From Labia minor (lineage: Eukaryota; Arthropoda; Insecta; Dermaptera; Spongiphoridae): a stretch of 64,000 nt of DNA. Of this stretch, positions 45,930-58,381 are shown piece after piece. Position numbers and translations under genes: made by a program. The stretch spans positions 93,439,228-93,503,227 of the forward strand of contig OY720344.1 of NCBI GenBank assembly GCA_963082975.1, in the 5' to 3' direction. The notes beneath the pieces are model-generated. The model searched no databases. It saw only the letters and a program-made list of their open reading frames with translations, and had not been told where the DNA came from. Each line of letters begins with the position of its first letter. Within the stretch, counting starts at the first letter, position 1.

Positions 45930-46320
45930 CTAACATACACGCCTCAAACTTCTATTTTCTCCCAACTCTCTTACGTCACTTTTTATATTGTCCGCCCACC
46001 ATATCCTTGGACTTCCACCCGTACGTTTCCCAATCGGTCTCCCCATCAATATATTTTTCGTTAGTCTTTCCTCGCCCATTCAATCCACGTGTCTTGCCCA
46101 CAACCTTCTCAATTTTAAGACCCAAATTATGTCTAGAGATGCATAGAGATCATGCAATTCCTCATTATGCATTCTCCGCCATTTCCTTGTGACCTTTTCT
46201 TTCTTTGGCTCATAAATGATGCAAAGAATCCTATTCTCAAATACTCTTAAATCTACTTCCCTTGTCTATCAAGATCATAGACTATGCCTCACACCCGTAT
46301 AATACAACCGGCAATTCCCG
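45930..46320 (-). pseudogene. RTE-like LINE C-terminal relic
   Basis: Minus-strand translation with frame changes gives VFENRILCIIYEP, then MHNEELHDLY, LRRLWARHVDWMGEERLTK and ending GRPIGKRTGGSPRIWWADN. This is the tail after the RT domain in many arthropod LINEs. No frame is open throughout. Confidence 0.78.
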
Positions 46321-47835
46321 ATTATCATAATTTAATAACGATTTATAAAAGTTTATATATCCAAAAAAAAAATGAAATAAAATTAATATTTAATGATTAA
46401 AAAAAATTTTAAAAGAAAACATTATACTACATCATTGATTTATTCATATTTCAAATAAAAATTAAAGAAATATCATTTATTAAAATAATTTTAGATAATT
46501 GTGATGTGTGATAATAATATAATAATTTCTCGAATTAGATTTTTTTTTTGTTTTTATTATCCTTATTTATTAAAACTTTTTATCTTTTTTCTCTTAAACA
46601 CATCTTTGAGGAAGTGTTTGCGTTGTCCTATTATATTTTCTTCATTTATACAAATCTAGATCCAATATTTTTAAACGGACATTAATATATATATATATAC
46701 CATAGAAAAAGGAAATGACGTGATAGCTTTAAAGCCCACTATTTCATAGGAAAACAAAAGCGTAGCCGTGTTAATAGCCAGTCTGAGGGTTGAGTTGGAT
46801 GTCAAGAGAGTAAGAGGGGATGAATTCGGACGCTGCCCAGGCCAACCAGCATAGGGTGTTTTTTGGTCACTTAATACAATGCCATTTAATCGATTCTGAA
46901 CAAATTCTATTAGGCGGTTGGATTGGTGTGTTGGTCCCAAAATACCGAAACCACGTTTATTCTGTTTATTTAAAGGCGCACATTAAAATGACAAAAAAAA
47001 AAAAAAAAAGAAATATACACTATAATCTGGCATTATTCATTTGTTTGTTTATAAACAAATGCACATGAATAAATATCTTGAATAAGCCTTCGATTATTTA
47101 ATATGATGTTATATGCAAACCGGTATATACATATCGATCCAAATCAAACATTTTGATGGATATTTTAACTTAATATGTGTGTTATTTTATGCTAATTAAA
47201 TCTATTTCTATTATATTAAGCAAACAAAATACATGTTTATTACAAATATTTATAGAACAGGTAACCAAACATTATTTATAATAAGTAAATATTTTAAGAT
47301 TTTAATTGCTTTCTTGGAATAATTTTAGTGATTCTTTTTTTTTAAAAAAAAAAATCATTCGAACGTCTAGTTATTTATTTATAAGTTATTTTTTGTATTA
47401 ACTCTATTGACTTTTTTGTTTATCATTTTTTAAAGAGTATATAATGAATTACTTTTTAATTAACTAAATCAATTTCAGATCTGAAAATGGTTTATTATTT
47501 TATTTCTTCGTTTTGTTTAATTTAAATCAATTGTTTTTATTTGTTTGATTTTTTGTTTCAAGTAACATTCAATATTTTCAAGAATTCTTTTAAAGAAACA
47601 GAAAGTTTAAAAGAAATATTGATCTCTAGAAGAAATAACAAATAAACTTTTTTTTTTGTTTACAAATAACTTTTATTTTTGCATGAGTTTATTTATAAAA
47701 TTAACACGAATATTTTTAAAATTTTTTTTTAATTTCTAAATTCTATCTTTCTGAAATTGAACAAAAAGTTAATATATAAATATTTGTATTTAAATATTTA
47801 GATTAACATTTCGTGACATCTATCTTTATCTAATA
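46321..47835. other. Intergenic, no gene recognised
   Basis: AT-rich, except for 46710-46960, where frames on both strands lack known motifs. A 17-18 base A run lies at about 46992-47009. TTTGTTTATAAACAAA (47041-47056) is a short perfect palindrome. Confidence 0.5.
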
Positions 47836-48891
47836 CAGTGATTCTCAACCTGGGCGATATCGCCCCCTGGGGGGCGATCGACATCTTAAAGGGGGCGATT
47901 ATTTGACTATACGATTTTGGGGGGCGAAATCATTTTCAACTCTAAAATAAGTTGACCTGTGGCCAGGTCCGAACCGACCGACGGTTTGAAATAAATTAAT
48001 TTCCAGCTACAGAAACAATTTCAAATAATTTTAATATATCTATTAATGTAATAAAAAACAAATAGGCATATAACATAAATATTTTTAATTTTATTTTATT
48101 TATAATATATATGTAAGACCAGACTGTGACGTCATGAATGGCTGGATGACGTCATATAATTTTAATTAAGAATAAACTAATAAAGATGATTTTTCTCGAG
48201 TATAAAACCAATGCAAAGTGAATGATTCGTGATGATATATAGAAAAATCTCCTCATGTGAAAGTTGGTGTGAAAATAACCTTTCCCTTCCTATCGTCGAT
48301 CGATAATACTACCACTTCCGGTTTTTGGATTTGCACCAAAAGTTGATCAATTCATCATACTGATGCATTAAGTAAATATACCAAATTTCATCAAAATGCG
48401 TTGAGCCGTTCAAGCTGTACAGACCAGGCTGTGACGTCATGAATGGCTGGATGACGTCATATAATTTTAAATTAAGAAAAAAACTAATAAAAATGATTTT
48501 TCTCGGGAATAAAACCAATACAAAGTGCATGATTCGTCGTGATATGTAAAAAATCTCCTTATATAAAATTTGGTGTGAAAACAATACCTCCCTTACTATC
48601 GTCGGTCGGTAAAAAAGGTAAGATGATTTTGCGAACAGGCTTTTTAAACATTTCCTCTTTTTTCAATTTTTTTCAATATGGTTCTAAAAAAAAAAAAGAT
48701 CAAATGATTTTGCAATCAGGTTCTGAAACTCGATTTTTCAATATGGCTCTAAGTATCACTTAGTGTACCTACCTTATATTAGGGATTATCATGCAATTTT
48801 TATCTGTAAAAAATTATAGGGGGGGGGGGGGCGAATTAAGAAGCGGGTCTTACAAAGGGGGCGATTGGTCCAAAAAGGTTGAGAAACCCTG
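47836..48891. mobile_element. hAT MITE with nested family A insertion
   Basis: Ends CAGTGATTCTCAACC and, inverted, CAGGGTTTCTCAACC match at 13 of 15 bases. ATCTAATA flanks both sides (47828-47835, 48892-48899). TA at positions 4-5 again fits Buster-type hATs. The element's own body has GGGGGCGAT repeats near both ends and totals about 390 bp; the other 670 bp are a family A copy inserted at an A-rich site. Confidence 0.92.
47944..48612 (+). mobile_element. Family A repeat, copy 3, nested in a hAT MITE
   Basis: It runs from AATAAGTTGACCTG to CGTCGGTCGGTAA. Compared with 41828-42458 it lacks the GGAC run; instead a block of about 60 bp around CTGTGACGTCATGAATGGCT occurs twice (about 48123 and 48427). 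It is younger than the hAT MITE that it interrupts. Confidence 0.85.
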
Positions 48892-49361
48892 ATCTAATAT
48901 ATTAATTATGGGGCTGTCTTGATCATCAAACACTTCTTTCTCCATAAAATTAAACAGATTTCAACGAAAAATGTTTTGAACATTTTTTAATATACAAATA
49001 TATATATATTCAAGATAAAATTTTAAATTTGAAGTTCAAAAGATTAAAATTCAATTAGGTACTGAAAGAAAATGATCAAATATTATGTATTTCTCTGAGA
49101 CAATTCAGAAGTATGTATAACAATGGATGTTAAAAAATACAAATAATATCTAACAAAAAGTAACAAAAATATTCAAACTCCTTTAAATTATGCAACCCAT
49201 TAACCCATTCGACAAGATCAGAAAGATATTTTCAGGCGTTTTATTTAAAATCACTTGAAATAAATTTTTCTTTTTCAAAATAAACGGAGGATTCTAAAAT
49301 ATTAAAAATCTCAAGATTGAGTATATTTTTTAGTACATTCTGATTGACACACACACACACT

Positions 49362-49757
49362 GCAACGGGGTCTATTTCAACCTCCAAGGGGGCCACGGGA
49401 GCGAATAACAAATTTGGAGGTCTATGAAATGAAAATGGGGGTCTACGGGGTCTACCTGTATTCCCGGCTCTCCGGTTTTTCGAAATTTTTCGGATTTTTT
49501 GAATATGTTTATAAAAAAAAGGTAAATAGTTTTTTTGACATGGCTTTTGAAACATTTTTTGATTTTTTTCCAATATATCTCTCTAAAAAATCGTTTTTCT
49601 GACATGGCTTTTGAAGCATTTTTTGATTTTTCAATAAGGCTCTAAAAAAAGGGTAAATTTTTTTTAAAAAAAATCAAAATCAATTTAGGGGGTCTACCCA
49701 AAACCGAAAAACATGGCAAGGGGTCTACGACACAAAAAAGTTTGGGAACCAATGATT
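49362..49757. mobile_element. hAT-type MITE, left end missing
   Basis: The right end reads GTTTGGGAACCAATG, a typical hAT terminal repeat in reverse. The interior has GGGGTCTAC repeats on both sides and internally duplicated GACATGGCTTTTGAAGCATT-like units. No matching left terminus or target duplication was found; the left side stops at a CA microsatellite (49349-49360). Confidence 0.65.
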
Positions 49758-50050
49758 TAAACCATTAATAATCAGCAATTATGTGTTCAAAAACTATAAA
49801 AAAAAATTACTATTTTCATTCTTTTAAAGGTTTTGTTATTATTTTTTCAAAAAAAGATCTTGTAATAAAAATTTCGATTAAAATTTAAGTTAGAACGCTT
49901 AATGCCTTTCTTGTTATTATTGCTATGTTCAAGGTGTTAATAACTTTTGTATTAAAAGATAATTCTCTTTTTTGAATTGCAACACCAAAGTGTGAAATTA
50001 AAAAAATTGAATGTCGTTATTGTTAGTTTTTTTAGTTCATTATATAGATT

Positions 50051-50234
50051 CTCTTGAGAAAAATTGAAAAGTTATGTTTTAAGAAAGCTATAAAAAGAGA
50101 CATAATAATAAAAAATATACTGAGAAGGTCAACATATATAAAATTCCTAATCTTTGTTGATAACTTTTTTTTTATTTTTAAATAGCTACTCCTTTTTAAA
50201 TGGAATATTAAGATATCTGATTATTTATTAAATA
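50051..50234 (+). repeat. Repeat Y, copy 1
   Basis: A segment of about 184 bp, starting CTCTTGAGAAAAATTG and ending GATATCTGATTATTTATT. It recurs almost perfectly, inverted, at 61109-61292. The only difference I see is the length of one T run. No termini or target duplication flank this copy. Confidence 0.88.
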
Positions 50235-53200
50235 TATTTATTTATTTATTTTATTTTAATGTTTGAAGATATGTTTCAATGATTGAATGAATCAATCCTT
50301 TCCAACATTTCACTTGTTTATAGTTTATCATGTTCAATTTAACCAAAACAAGTCTAAACTAAAAAAAACTAAACTAAATTTAAATTTTTTTAATAAAAAA
50401 AAAAAAAATAGTCAAGTTAACATTTTATGATAGAAAATAACCTGCATTGACTATTGTTTTTATGTAATAGTTATGGAAGGGAGTTTTACTTACTTAAAAA
50501 AATCAAACAATTAAATTCAAATATATAATTAAAATTTCTTTGAAAATTAAATTCTAATTTTAAATTGGTCAGAAATTTAAATTAATGAAACAAAATTTGA
50601 AGAAAGACCGGATCAAACATTAATATCATGGGCTGGATCCGGTAGGTTGCGCATGTCTGAATTAGATTACTCTATATAGGATACATAATTTCTCTGAGTA
50701 TGAGCTTCAACCAGCATATTTTGGTTATAATCTCAGAGAGTAAAGATTAGTTAGGTCTATTCAAATACTATTACTGTTCATTAGGTATTCAATTTATTAT
50801 ATGCACAAATGATTATTCTCTGCTATGAATTCAATCCAACTTCCAGATTCAGAGAGAGAGAATAACATCACTGAATACCCTACAAATTTGTAAAAAGAAA
50901 GAATTATGTGTGTCTTAAACTACTTCCATGATTCTCCTTTTTTTCTTCACTTTAAAATTATTAATTAAAATTTACAGCATTCCTCTTATTACTCAATATT
51001 TTTATTTTTGCTCTTAGTGAAAACAAAATTAAATATTAAACACCGTTGACTTATAAACAATTTAATTATAATTTTACTGCACATTTGGGGGTACTTGTAG
51101 TGCCCATTTTAGCAACCCAAGTACTACAATAAATGTCTTTAATTAAAATTAATATTAACATTACCTTAAATAAAAAAATTTTAATAATAAAAATAGTAAT
51201 TATTGATAATTATAATACAGTATAGATCATTTATTTTTATCAAATTCAATTTTCTATCAAAAAATGTGTTTCTTTTATTGATTTATCTGATATATTTTTA
51301 TATTATTAAACCATAAATTGATATTTATTAGCAAAAGAGGAGTAATCCACTCCATATATAATCCTCTACAATATATAAAACATTTTTATCACTTAAGAAA
51401 AAAGTTTTTAAAAAAAGAGAAAGTAACAGATCCTGTCTTATTGTGTTGTTTTTTTTGTCTGCAATTTTATTTAAGGTATTTAATTAAATGTGTGTGTATG
51501 TGTGTTTGTGGGAGTTGGAGTAGCGGAAATTTGTACTTGTCTTGAGAAATTAGAAAATAAATAAAAAAGAAAATAGATGAATGATAAAAGAAATACCTAC
51601 GAGAAAATAGAAAGTGAAAAATTAATAATATAAAACACTAATCAAATAGTAATCGTTCCTGAAAAAAAAAATCAAATATAATTATTACTACAAATCTGTA
51701 TCCGATGAGAGTCATAATTAACCTTATAAATCTTATTAGCTAATGAAATTTAAGATTTGTTTGATTGAAAAGAAGTATTGCGTCAATAAAATTTAGAATA
51801 AGCTTTTAATTATCTTTGTTTAGATTCTTGTCATTGTTTGTAAATTAATTTACTAAAAAAAAATTGGATATTGTTATTTCATTTTAATAGAAAATAAAAG
51901 AATGAATGAAAATAAATGATATATATATATTAGTAGTTAAAAATTAAATCCAATATCGCTATTTATTAGGGATAATTAAAGTCAATGTTTTTGTATACTT
52001 TTCGTTCTTTTATTTGTTTAATGTTGCCTATATTGATAGGAGGATTGAATAATTGCCATAAAAGGGGTAGGGATCCTGAGTTAGAGGGAGGGAAATACAA
52101 TTGAATATATTCAATGACGGATTAATAATGGAGAGCTAATTGAATTGGTGGCCAATTCCAATCGAATATCCAACTGTTCCATTCACCACCCCACTCTCCA
52201 GGATACATACTTTTGAAATATTAAGGGGCATTAATAGGTTTATCTATATTTTATAGGATGGTCTGAATTTGGTCTTATATGAATCTTTAAATAAACATTC
52301 AAATGATATTGACTCAATAAACATTTTGATTAACAGCTTGTTATATTTTCATAACAATGTCATATAATTTTCATTCGATATTAAACCATCCTACAATATT
52401 ATCACAATATATAAGAATATCAAATATGTATATTGATCGATGTATGTATAAGGTTGTTTCATGTGACGTAATCAGTCTGAAGATAACAATGCTAAAATAT
52501 TTGAATTAAAATAATATATTTTGTTTTTTATTATTAAAATATTAATTTAAAATTCAATTCATTTTTAAATTAGAATTTAATTTTCAAATATATAATATTT
52601 TTTGGTATAAATGTTTTTTTTTTAAATAAGTCAAATTCTATTCCATAATTATAAACTAGAAATAACCATTTTCTAATAAAAAAAATCTCTGTCTTTTGTA
52701 AACATTTTATAAAAGGACAAGACCTATCAAGACGGTTGTCAGCCAAGGTGGGTAAAGGTGTTCTATTATCAGTAGAGCGAATCCCCTCTCAACATATCTT
52801 GATTTTTTTCTTCAAGCTTTCCAATTTTGACTCAATTTCAAATGCGTAAATTAAATTTCTCTAATTGATTTTTGAAAACAAAAAAGTGATATATACATGA
52901 TAGGTTTTTACCTATTATTAATTTTTTCAATAACTTATAGATTAAATTTTCTCTTTAACAGAAAGAAATAATAATATTAATGTACTTTTTAGCTTTAGTC
53001 ATCACTTTAGCTGGTTTGGTAGGATATTGAAATTGGATAGGAGTTAAGGGTTAAGAATGAATAAAAAGCACTTCATTGGTTTGGAAGCTCGACTGAAGAC
53101 GGCAAAAATCCACAAGAATGATAAAGTGTAACGACTGACCAGTACTTCCCAACCCAAGCCACGTTGACATGAGTTGTAATAATCCTGTAATTATGCTTTC

Positions 53201-53736
53201 TATGATATATATGTATCGATTATAATTAAATAAAAATTTTTGCTGTCCTCCACTGTTGTGTCATTTATTTAAATAAAAAAAGACAAATGTGTTTTGCTTT
53301 TTGTCATATCTAAATTTAAATATAAATTAAAATATGAAGAATTATTTATTTATAATAATAATATATTTTTTAATATGAAAAAAAGTAGATGTAAACTAGA
53401 ATCATTATTTTGACTATAGATCTTTTTTTATTGTGTCATTTCCCTAAAATGTTGATTAGAATACGTTCAATAAAGACAAAGATCAATATATAAACAATAA
53501 AAAAATCCGATATATAAAAAGGGTTGACAATTTAAGATAATGACAAGAGATTGATTGAAGCCTATTGGATAAATAACGCAACAAGTTACACATTGAATGT
53601 GTTAAAAGTAAAATCCTCTATATTATTGATCAATAAATTCTACTTGAATTTTCCGAAAGATTATTGAGTGTACAGATAAAAGATTAAAAAATAAATAGCT
53701 TAAAAAAGAACCCTACCCTGCTACCCCGTAGCAATA
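50235..53736. other. Intergenic, no gene recognised
   Basis: AT-rich. A GTGTGT run lies at 51490-51508. Frame 51318-51545 is not credible. Slightly less AT-rich stretches at 52050-52205 and 52715-52795 carry no recognised motif. Confidence 0.5.
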
Positions 53737-54209
53737 ACATAGAGCAGTGGTTCTTAAACTGTGGTCCGCGGACCCCTGGGGGTCCGCGAAGCCTTTACTG
53801 GGGGTCCGCGGTCCTCGGAAAAAAATCATCGTAAAAATATATACATATATAAATATTTAAAGTTCATTGTTTAACTATATGCTCCTAGAGAATTACGGCT
53901 ATAATTTAATACTATTAATAATACTATTTTATTTTATTAAATTGATAATTATGTCAATTAATTTTTTGTGAATAAATAAACATATATAAAAAACTATATA
54001 TAAAATTTGAATTTTCATCCATTCATTCATTTAAAATCATTTTTCGATTGTTCCTTTAAAATAACCCCTCTTAGGGGCTCGGAAGGGGAGGCATATAAGG
54101 GAATTTTCTTTCACTTTGTTATTGGGGAAAACCAGGGGAGGGGACAGTCTTACCCGGAAAAACCCAAATTGTCAGCGTCCACTCTGGGGTTTTAAACAGT
54201 TTTAAAGCA

Positions 54210-54319
54210 AATGTTAATTATAAGTTCATTTCTCAACGAGTTGTATCTTTAAATTATTTTTATTAATGTTAATTATAAGTTCATTTCTCAACGAGTTGTA
54301 TCTTTAAATTATTTTTATT
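54210..54319. repeat. 55-bp tandem duplication inside the hAT element
   Basis: Two head-to-tail copies of a 55-bp unit beginning AATGTTAATTATAAGTTC. They lie in the transposon's 5' non-coding region and appear identical. Confidence 0.9.
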
Positions 54320-54507
54320 AATTTAATTAATTATAATTAAATTATAGCTAATAATAGTTTATTATAGCTAATAATTTTTTTTAATTTTTAGTGTAATTTG
54401 CATGATCATTATTTTATAAAAACACTAAACACATTTTGCAATTTCCCAGAAAGGCTGTTTTTGAGAGTAAGTATAAGTTAGTTTTATGAATAAAAAATAT
54501 TTATTTT

Positions 54508-54740
54508 AATAATATTTTAGAATCAAATTACGAAATTAATAATATTTTAGAATCAAATTACGAAATTAATAATATTTTAGAATCAAATTACGAAATATAT
54601 TTATTATATAAATTAATATTCATTTAAAATGATATTAAATCATTTATTTAAAATGATTTAAAACATTTATTAAAATGATTTAAAACATTCATTTAAAATG
54701 ATATTAAAACATTCATTTAAAATCATATTAAAACATAGCT
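54508..54740. repeat. Short tandem repeats upstream of the transposase
   Basis: Three 30-bp units (AATAATATTTTAGAATCAAA...) at 54508-54597 are followed by four to five imperfect copies of AAAATGATTTAAAACATT to 54740. Such arrays could bind transposase or just be slippage products. Confidence 0.85.
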
Positions 54741-54825
54741 AGTAAATAATAATTCGTTATATTTATATTATATTTATATTATATTTATATTATTGTAGTT
54801 CAATGTTAATAAATTACTCCATAAA

Positions 54826-56685
54826 ATGGATCGTTGGCTACAAACTGGTTCAACACAGAAACGGAAAGAATCAGATGATGAGGCATCAACAGCAAACTCT
54901 ACCAAGAAACGCAAAACTAGAAAATATTCGGATGATTATTTATCATTTGGATTTACTTATATTTGCAACAATGATGTGGAAAGACCAGTCTGCGTTCTAT
55001 GTCAGGAAAGTTTATCCAATGAAAGTATGAAACCTGCTAATCTCAGACGTCATTTACAAACAAAGCACAGCGAGCATGTTAGTAAGTCTATCGAATTTTT
55101 TAAAATGAAAAAAGAAGAACTTAATTCAAGTCAGAAATTGATGGTAAAGACGGGATCTGGTGGTATGAGTAAGAAAGCAGTAATGGCATCATATGAAGTA
55201 GCTCTACTTATTGCTAAAGCAGGAAAGCCGCATAATATAGCAGAGCAATTAATTCTTCCTGCTACAAAAGTAATTACAAATATAATGTTAGGAACTAAAG
55301 CAGCAAACGATATAAATTTGATTTCATTATCAAATGATACGGTTAAGAATAGGATTGAAGACATGTCATGTAATATAAAAGAAGAATTAATATCGAGAGT
55401 GCGCAAAAGTCACTATTACTCATTACAATTGGATGAAAGTACTGATGTCACTAATAATGCCAATTTGTTAGCTTTCATTAGATATGAGTTTGAAAATCAA
55501 ATACAAGAAGATGTATTGTTTTGTGATTCACTACCTTCACGAACGACAGCTAATGACATATTTAACAGTTTGAATAATTTTATAACCGAAAATGAAATAG
55601 AGTGGCCAAAATGTGTTGGAATTTGCACTGATGGTGCTCGTGCAATGTCAGGTACAAGAACTGGATTGATTGCTCTTATTAAAAATGTTGCGCCTCAGGT
55701 TGTTTGGAATCATTGCTGCATTCACAGAGAATCATTAGCAGCCAAAAATATGTCACCAGATTTGAAAAGAACATTAGACGAAGTAGTTAAAATTGTCAAT
55801 TTCATTAAGGCTCGTCCACTTAATTCCAGAGTTTTTAAAATTTTGTGTGAGGAAATGGGTAGTCAACATACACATTTATTATTACATACAGATGTACGTT
55901 GGTTGTCCCGCGGGAAAGTACTCATTCGCCTTTTTGAGCTTCGAGATGAAATACGATTGTTTTTAATAGATGCGCATTTTGAACTGACCGAATGTTTCAA
56001 TGATTTTATCTGGTTAGCTAAGGTGGCTTACTTGACTGATATTTTTACAAAATTGAACGAACTTAATTTGAGCCTGCAAGGTACTGTTGTAAATATATTT
56101 AAAGTTGAAGATAAAATAGAAGCAATGATTAAAAAAATCGACTTGTGGTCGAAACGCATCCAGAACGGTGTATATGAGTCTTTTCCAACTCTCAATGATT
56201 TCATAGAAAGCTCCAGTGAAAAATTGCTTAATCAAACGCGTCAATTATTTGTTGAACATTTAATTACTTTGAAAAGCAACTTCAGGAAGTATTTTTCTAC
56301 TCCTGATCCTTGCAATAACTGGATCAGAGATCCATTTAATATGGAAATTACAAATGCTAAACATTTATCTGCACCTGAACAAGATATTCTCGTGGAATTA
56401 TCATGTGATACAACTTATAAACTAAAATTTAACAAAACTGAATTGAGCAACTTTTGGTTACTTCTCAGGTCAGATTATCCTGCGCTTGCAAATAAAGCAC
56501 TTCAACACTTGATTCCATTCTGCACAACATATTTATGCGAACAAGCTTTTTCGGTACTATTTTATGTTAAGTCTAAATATAGAAACAAATTAAATGTAGA
56601 GCCGGATCTTAGATTAAAAGTTTCCAATATTAAGCCAGATATTGAGATTCTTGTTTCAAGAAAACAACTGCATACATCTCATTAA
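54826..56685 (+). CDS. hAT transposase, BED-finger, Buster/ZBED5-like, 619 aa
   Basis: A cut-and-paste transposase acting on the ends of its own element. An N-terminal basic segment (KKRKTRK) could be a nuclear signal. A BED zinc finger follows with C56, C59, H76 and H81. The RNase H-like core shows D203 in QLDESTDV and D269 in CTDGARAMSG. The C-terminal hAT dimerisation block has E572 in LCEQAFS. Spacing D-D of 66 residues and the length agree with active hAT transposases. The frame has no stop or frameshift. The start at 54826 is the first ATG of the frame; a TATTGTAG acceptor-like site precedes it at 54791-54798. AATAAA follows at 56865. The domesticated ZBED5-type proteins belong to the same group, but terminal repeats and target duplications show this copy is a transposon. 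Confidence 0.93.
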   Translation: MDRWLQTGSTQKRKESDDEASTANSTKKRKTRKYSDDYLSFGFTYICNNDVERPVCVLCQESLSNESMKPANLRRHLQTKHSEHVSKSIEFFKMKKEELNSSQKLMVKTGSGGMSKKAVMASYEVALLIAKAGKPHNIAEQLILPATKVITNIMLGTKAANDINLISLSNDTVKNRIEDMSCNIKEELISRVRKSHYYSLQLDESTDVTNNANLLAFIRYEFENQIQEDVLFCDSLPSRTTANDIFNSLNNFITENEIEWPKCVGICTDGARAMSGTRTGLIALIKNVAPQVVWNHCCIHRESLAAKNMSPDLKRTLDEVVKIVNFIKARPLNSRVFKILCEEMGSQHTHLLLHTDVRWLSRGKVLIRLFELRDEIRLFLIDAHFELTECFNDFIWLAKVAYLTDIFTKLNELNLSLQGTVVNIFKVEDKIEAMIKKIDLWSKRIQNGVYESFPTLNDFIESSSEKLLNQTRQLFVEHLITLKSNFRKYFSTPDPCNNWIRDPFNMEITNAKHLSAPEQDILVELSCDTTYKLKFNKTELSNFWLLLRSDYPALANKALQHLIPFCTTYLCEQAFSVLFYVKSKYRNKLNVEPDLRLKVSNIKPDIEILVSRKQLHTSH

Positions 56686-56720
56686 ATATGTAAGTTATAT
56701 TTAATGAGATAGATGCAGTT
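56666..56720. repeat. Hairpin across the transposase stop codon
   Basis: The 24-base arms 56666-56689 and 56697-56720 pair with two mismatches around a 7-base loop. The left arm contains the last five codons and the TAA stop (56683-56685). It may be a recent inverted duplication or a 3'-end processing structure. Confidence 0.85.
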
Positions 56721-56864
56721 ATTTTTTAAAATATTTCTTATTTAATATTTTCTGAAAAAAATTATAAAATATTTATATGAATTTAATGTAAGTACCCATT
56801 ATAATTTGTGAGATTTGTTGCTATGACAATGTTTGTATTTTCTTTCTTCAATATTATAATTTCT

Positions 56865-56870
56865 AATAAA
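56865..56870 (+). terminator. Transposase polyadenylation signal
   Basis: AATAAA 180 bp after the stop codon, followed by TGTGTT. Confidence 0.6.
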
Positions 56871-57079
56871 ATGTGTTCTACAATATGCAAAAAAATCGTT
56901 ATTCACCAATCACTGTTAGAAATATTCATCATATATCCTTGTCCTTATGAGATCGTAAGCCAGAAATTAATTAATAAAATGACGTAAAGTACCTAAAGTT
57001 GTGATGGGGGTCCGTCAAAAAAAATTTTTTCAAGTGGGGGTCCGTGGAGTACATAAGTTTAAGAACCTATGACATAGAG

Positions 57080-58373
57080 GGATTATTATCTTCTTTTATA
57101 GAAAATTTTGATAACCAATCTAGTGATATATTTATTTTATTGATCGATGATAAAATGTATTTTATTAGTAAAATATGGGATTATGTTTACTATATAATAT
57201 ATATTTCTACTAAATTGGACAAATTCAATTTTCAAAGAGAAATAATTTATTTAGTATACAAATAATACTATTAAAATTAATTGAAAAAAAAATTGTCATC
57301 GCTTAAATTAATGAAGAAAATATTTTACAAATTTAAATAAAAACACTAAAAAAATTTATAAAGAACATTTATAGAAACATTTAATATTTAATTTTTGTAT
57401 TTTTAAAATAACAAACTATAAGTCTCATTTTCACATCAATAAATAAATATAGTCACTAAAATTTTTTCAATCTTAACAAACTGGAAGAGTTTAATGATTC
57501 AATTTGCAAATTCAAAATTGTATTTCTTTAGATAGCAATTTGTGGAAACACGACTTTAAAGTTATAACAACAAATGAGCCGCTTATTGTGTTCCATTATA
57601 TATGATTGGAATACCTCAAAGGAAGAGAGGGTTAGGTATGGCAATCCAATCTCTTTATTGATCATTTATATGTAAATAACCTGAGGACTATATTTGATAT
57701 CCTTACAATTTAAAAAAAAAAATATTTAGATAATCTAAACTGTATTTAAACCATCCTATATTTGAATCTATTCGAAATAAAATTTGGATAAAACCTACAC
57801 GTTTATTCCTCCCGATATTAAATAAAACATGAACAATAATCCCAGTATAACCCAACGTGACTCTTAAGAAGGTATATTAAATTCTCCCTCACATCATAAA
57901 AATCAGAGAATTAGTAGAATACAAATTCTTCTCATTTTCAATCAAAATATTATACGTTTGAGTACTCCTGGGTTTATTGTTCGTTTTATTTTAGGGCCCG
58001 CTCAAAATTAGGTTCAAAGGCAAAAAACGGTTTTTAGTCATAACACTTGGGTTTATAAAAAAAACTAGACTTTGGTTTTTCTTTATATATAGCCTTTTCC
58101 TAATCAGTATATATAAAATAAAAATTATTTCAAAATATGTATAATGTAAATAATGTAAAACAGTCTAATAAGTAAATATGTAAATGTATACAAATTACGA
58201 CCATGAGCCATCAATTAAATGTAAAAATTATTCTAAATCGTTTTTTGTTATGTTATGCAATAAATACATTTTATGTAGCACAAACTAAAAAAAGTGCCTT
58301 TGGATCTAATTTAGTGTATGGAGCAATAAACTTCAACAAATAATATTCACCCTAAAGTTTTTTCAAAATTAAA
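57080..58373. other. Intergenic, no gene recognised
   Basis: AT-rich, with no recognisable coding sequence or repeat structure. Confidence 0.5.
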
Positions 58374-58381
58374 GTAATTTA

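Larger units (their letters stand above)
53745..57071 (+). mobile_element. Complete, apparently autonomous hAT (Buster-like) transposon
   Basis: A 3327-bp element. Ends CAGTGGTTCTTAAACT and, inverted, CATAGGTTCTTAAACT match at 14 of 16. ACATAGAG stands directly outside both ends (53737-53744, 57072-57079), a perfect 8-bp target duplication; TA at positions 4-5 is the Buster-group pattern. GGGGGTCCGCG-type repeats lie inside both ends. The element has one long uninterrupted transposase gene. All visible parts needed for transposition are present. Confidence 0.95.

Noticed and set aside
49241-49605. 110- and 77-codon minus-strand frames
   Set aside because: They fall inside a truncated hAT MITE and translate its repeats in two frames.
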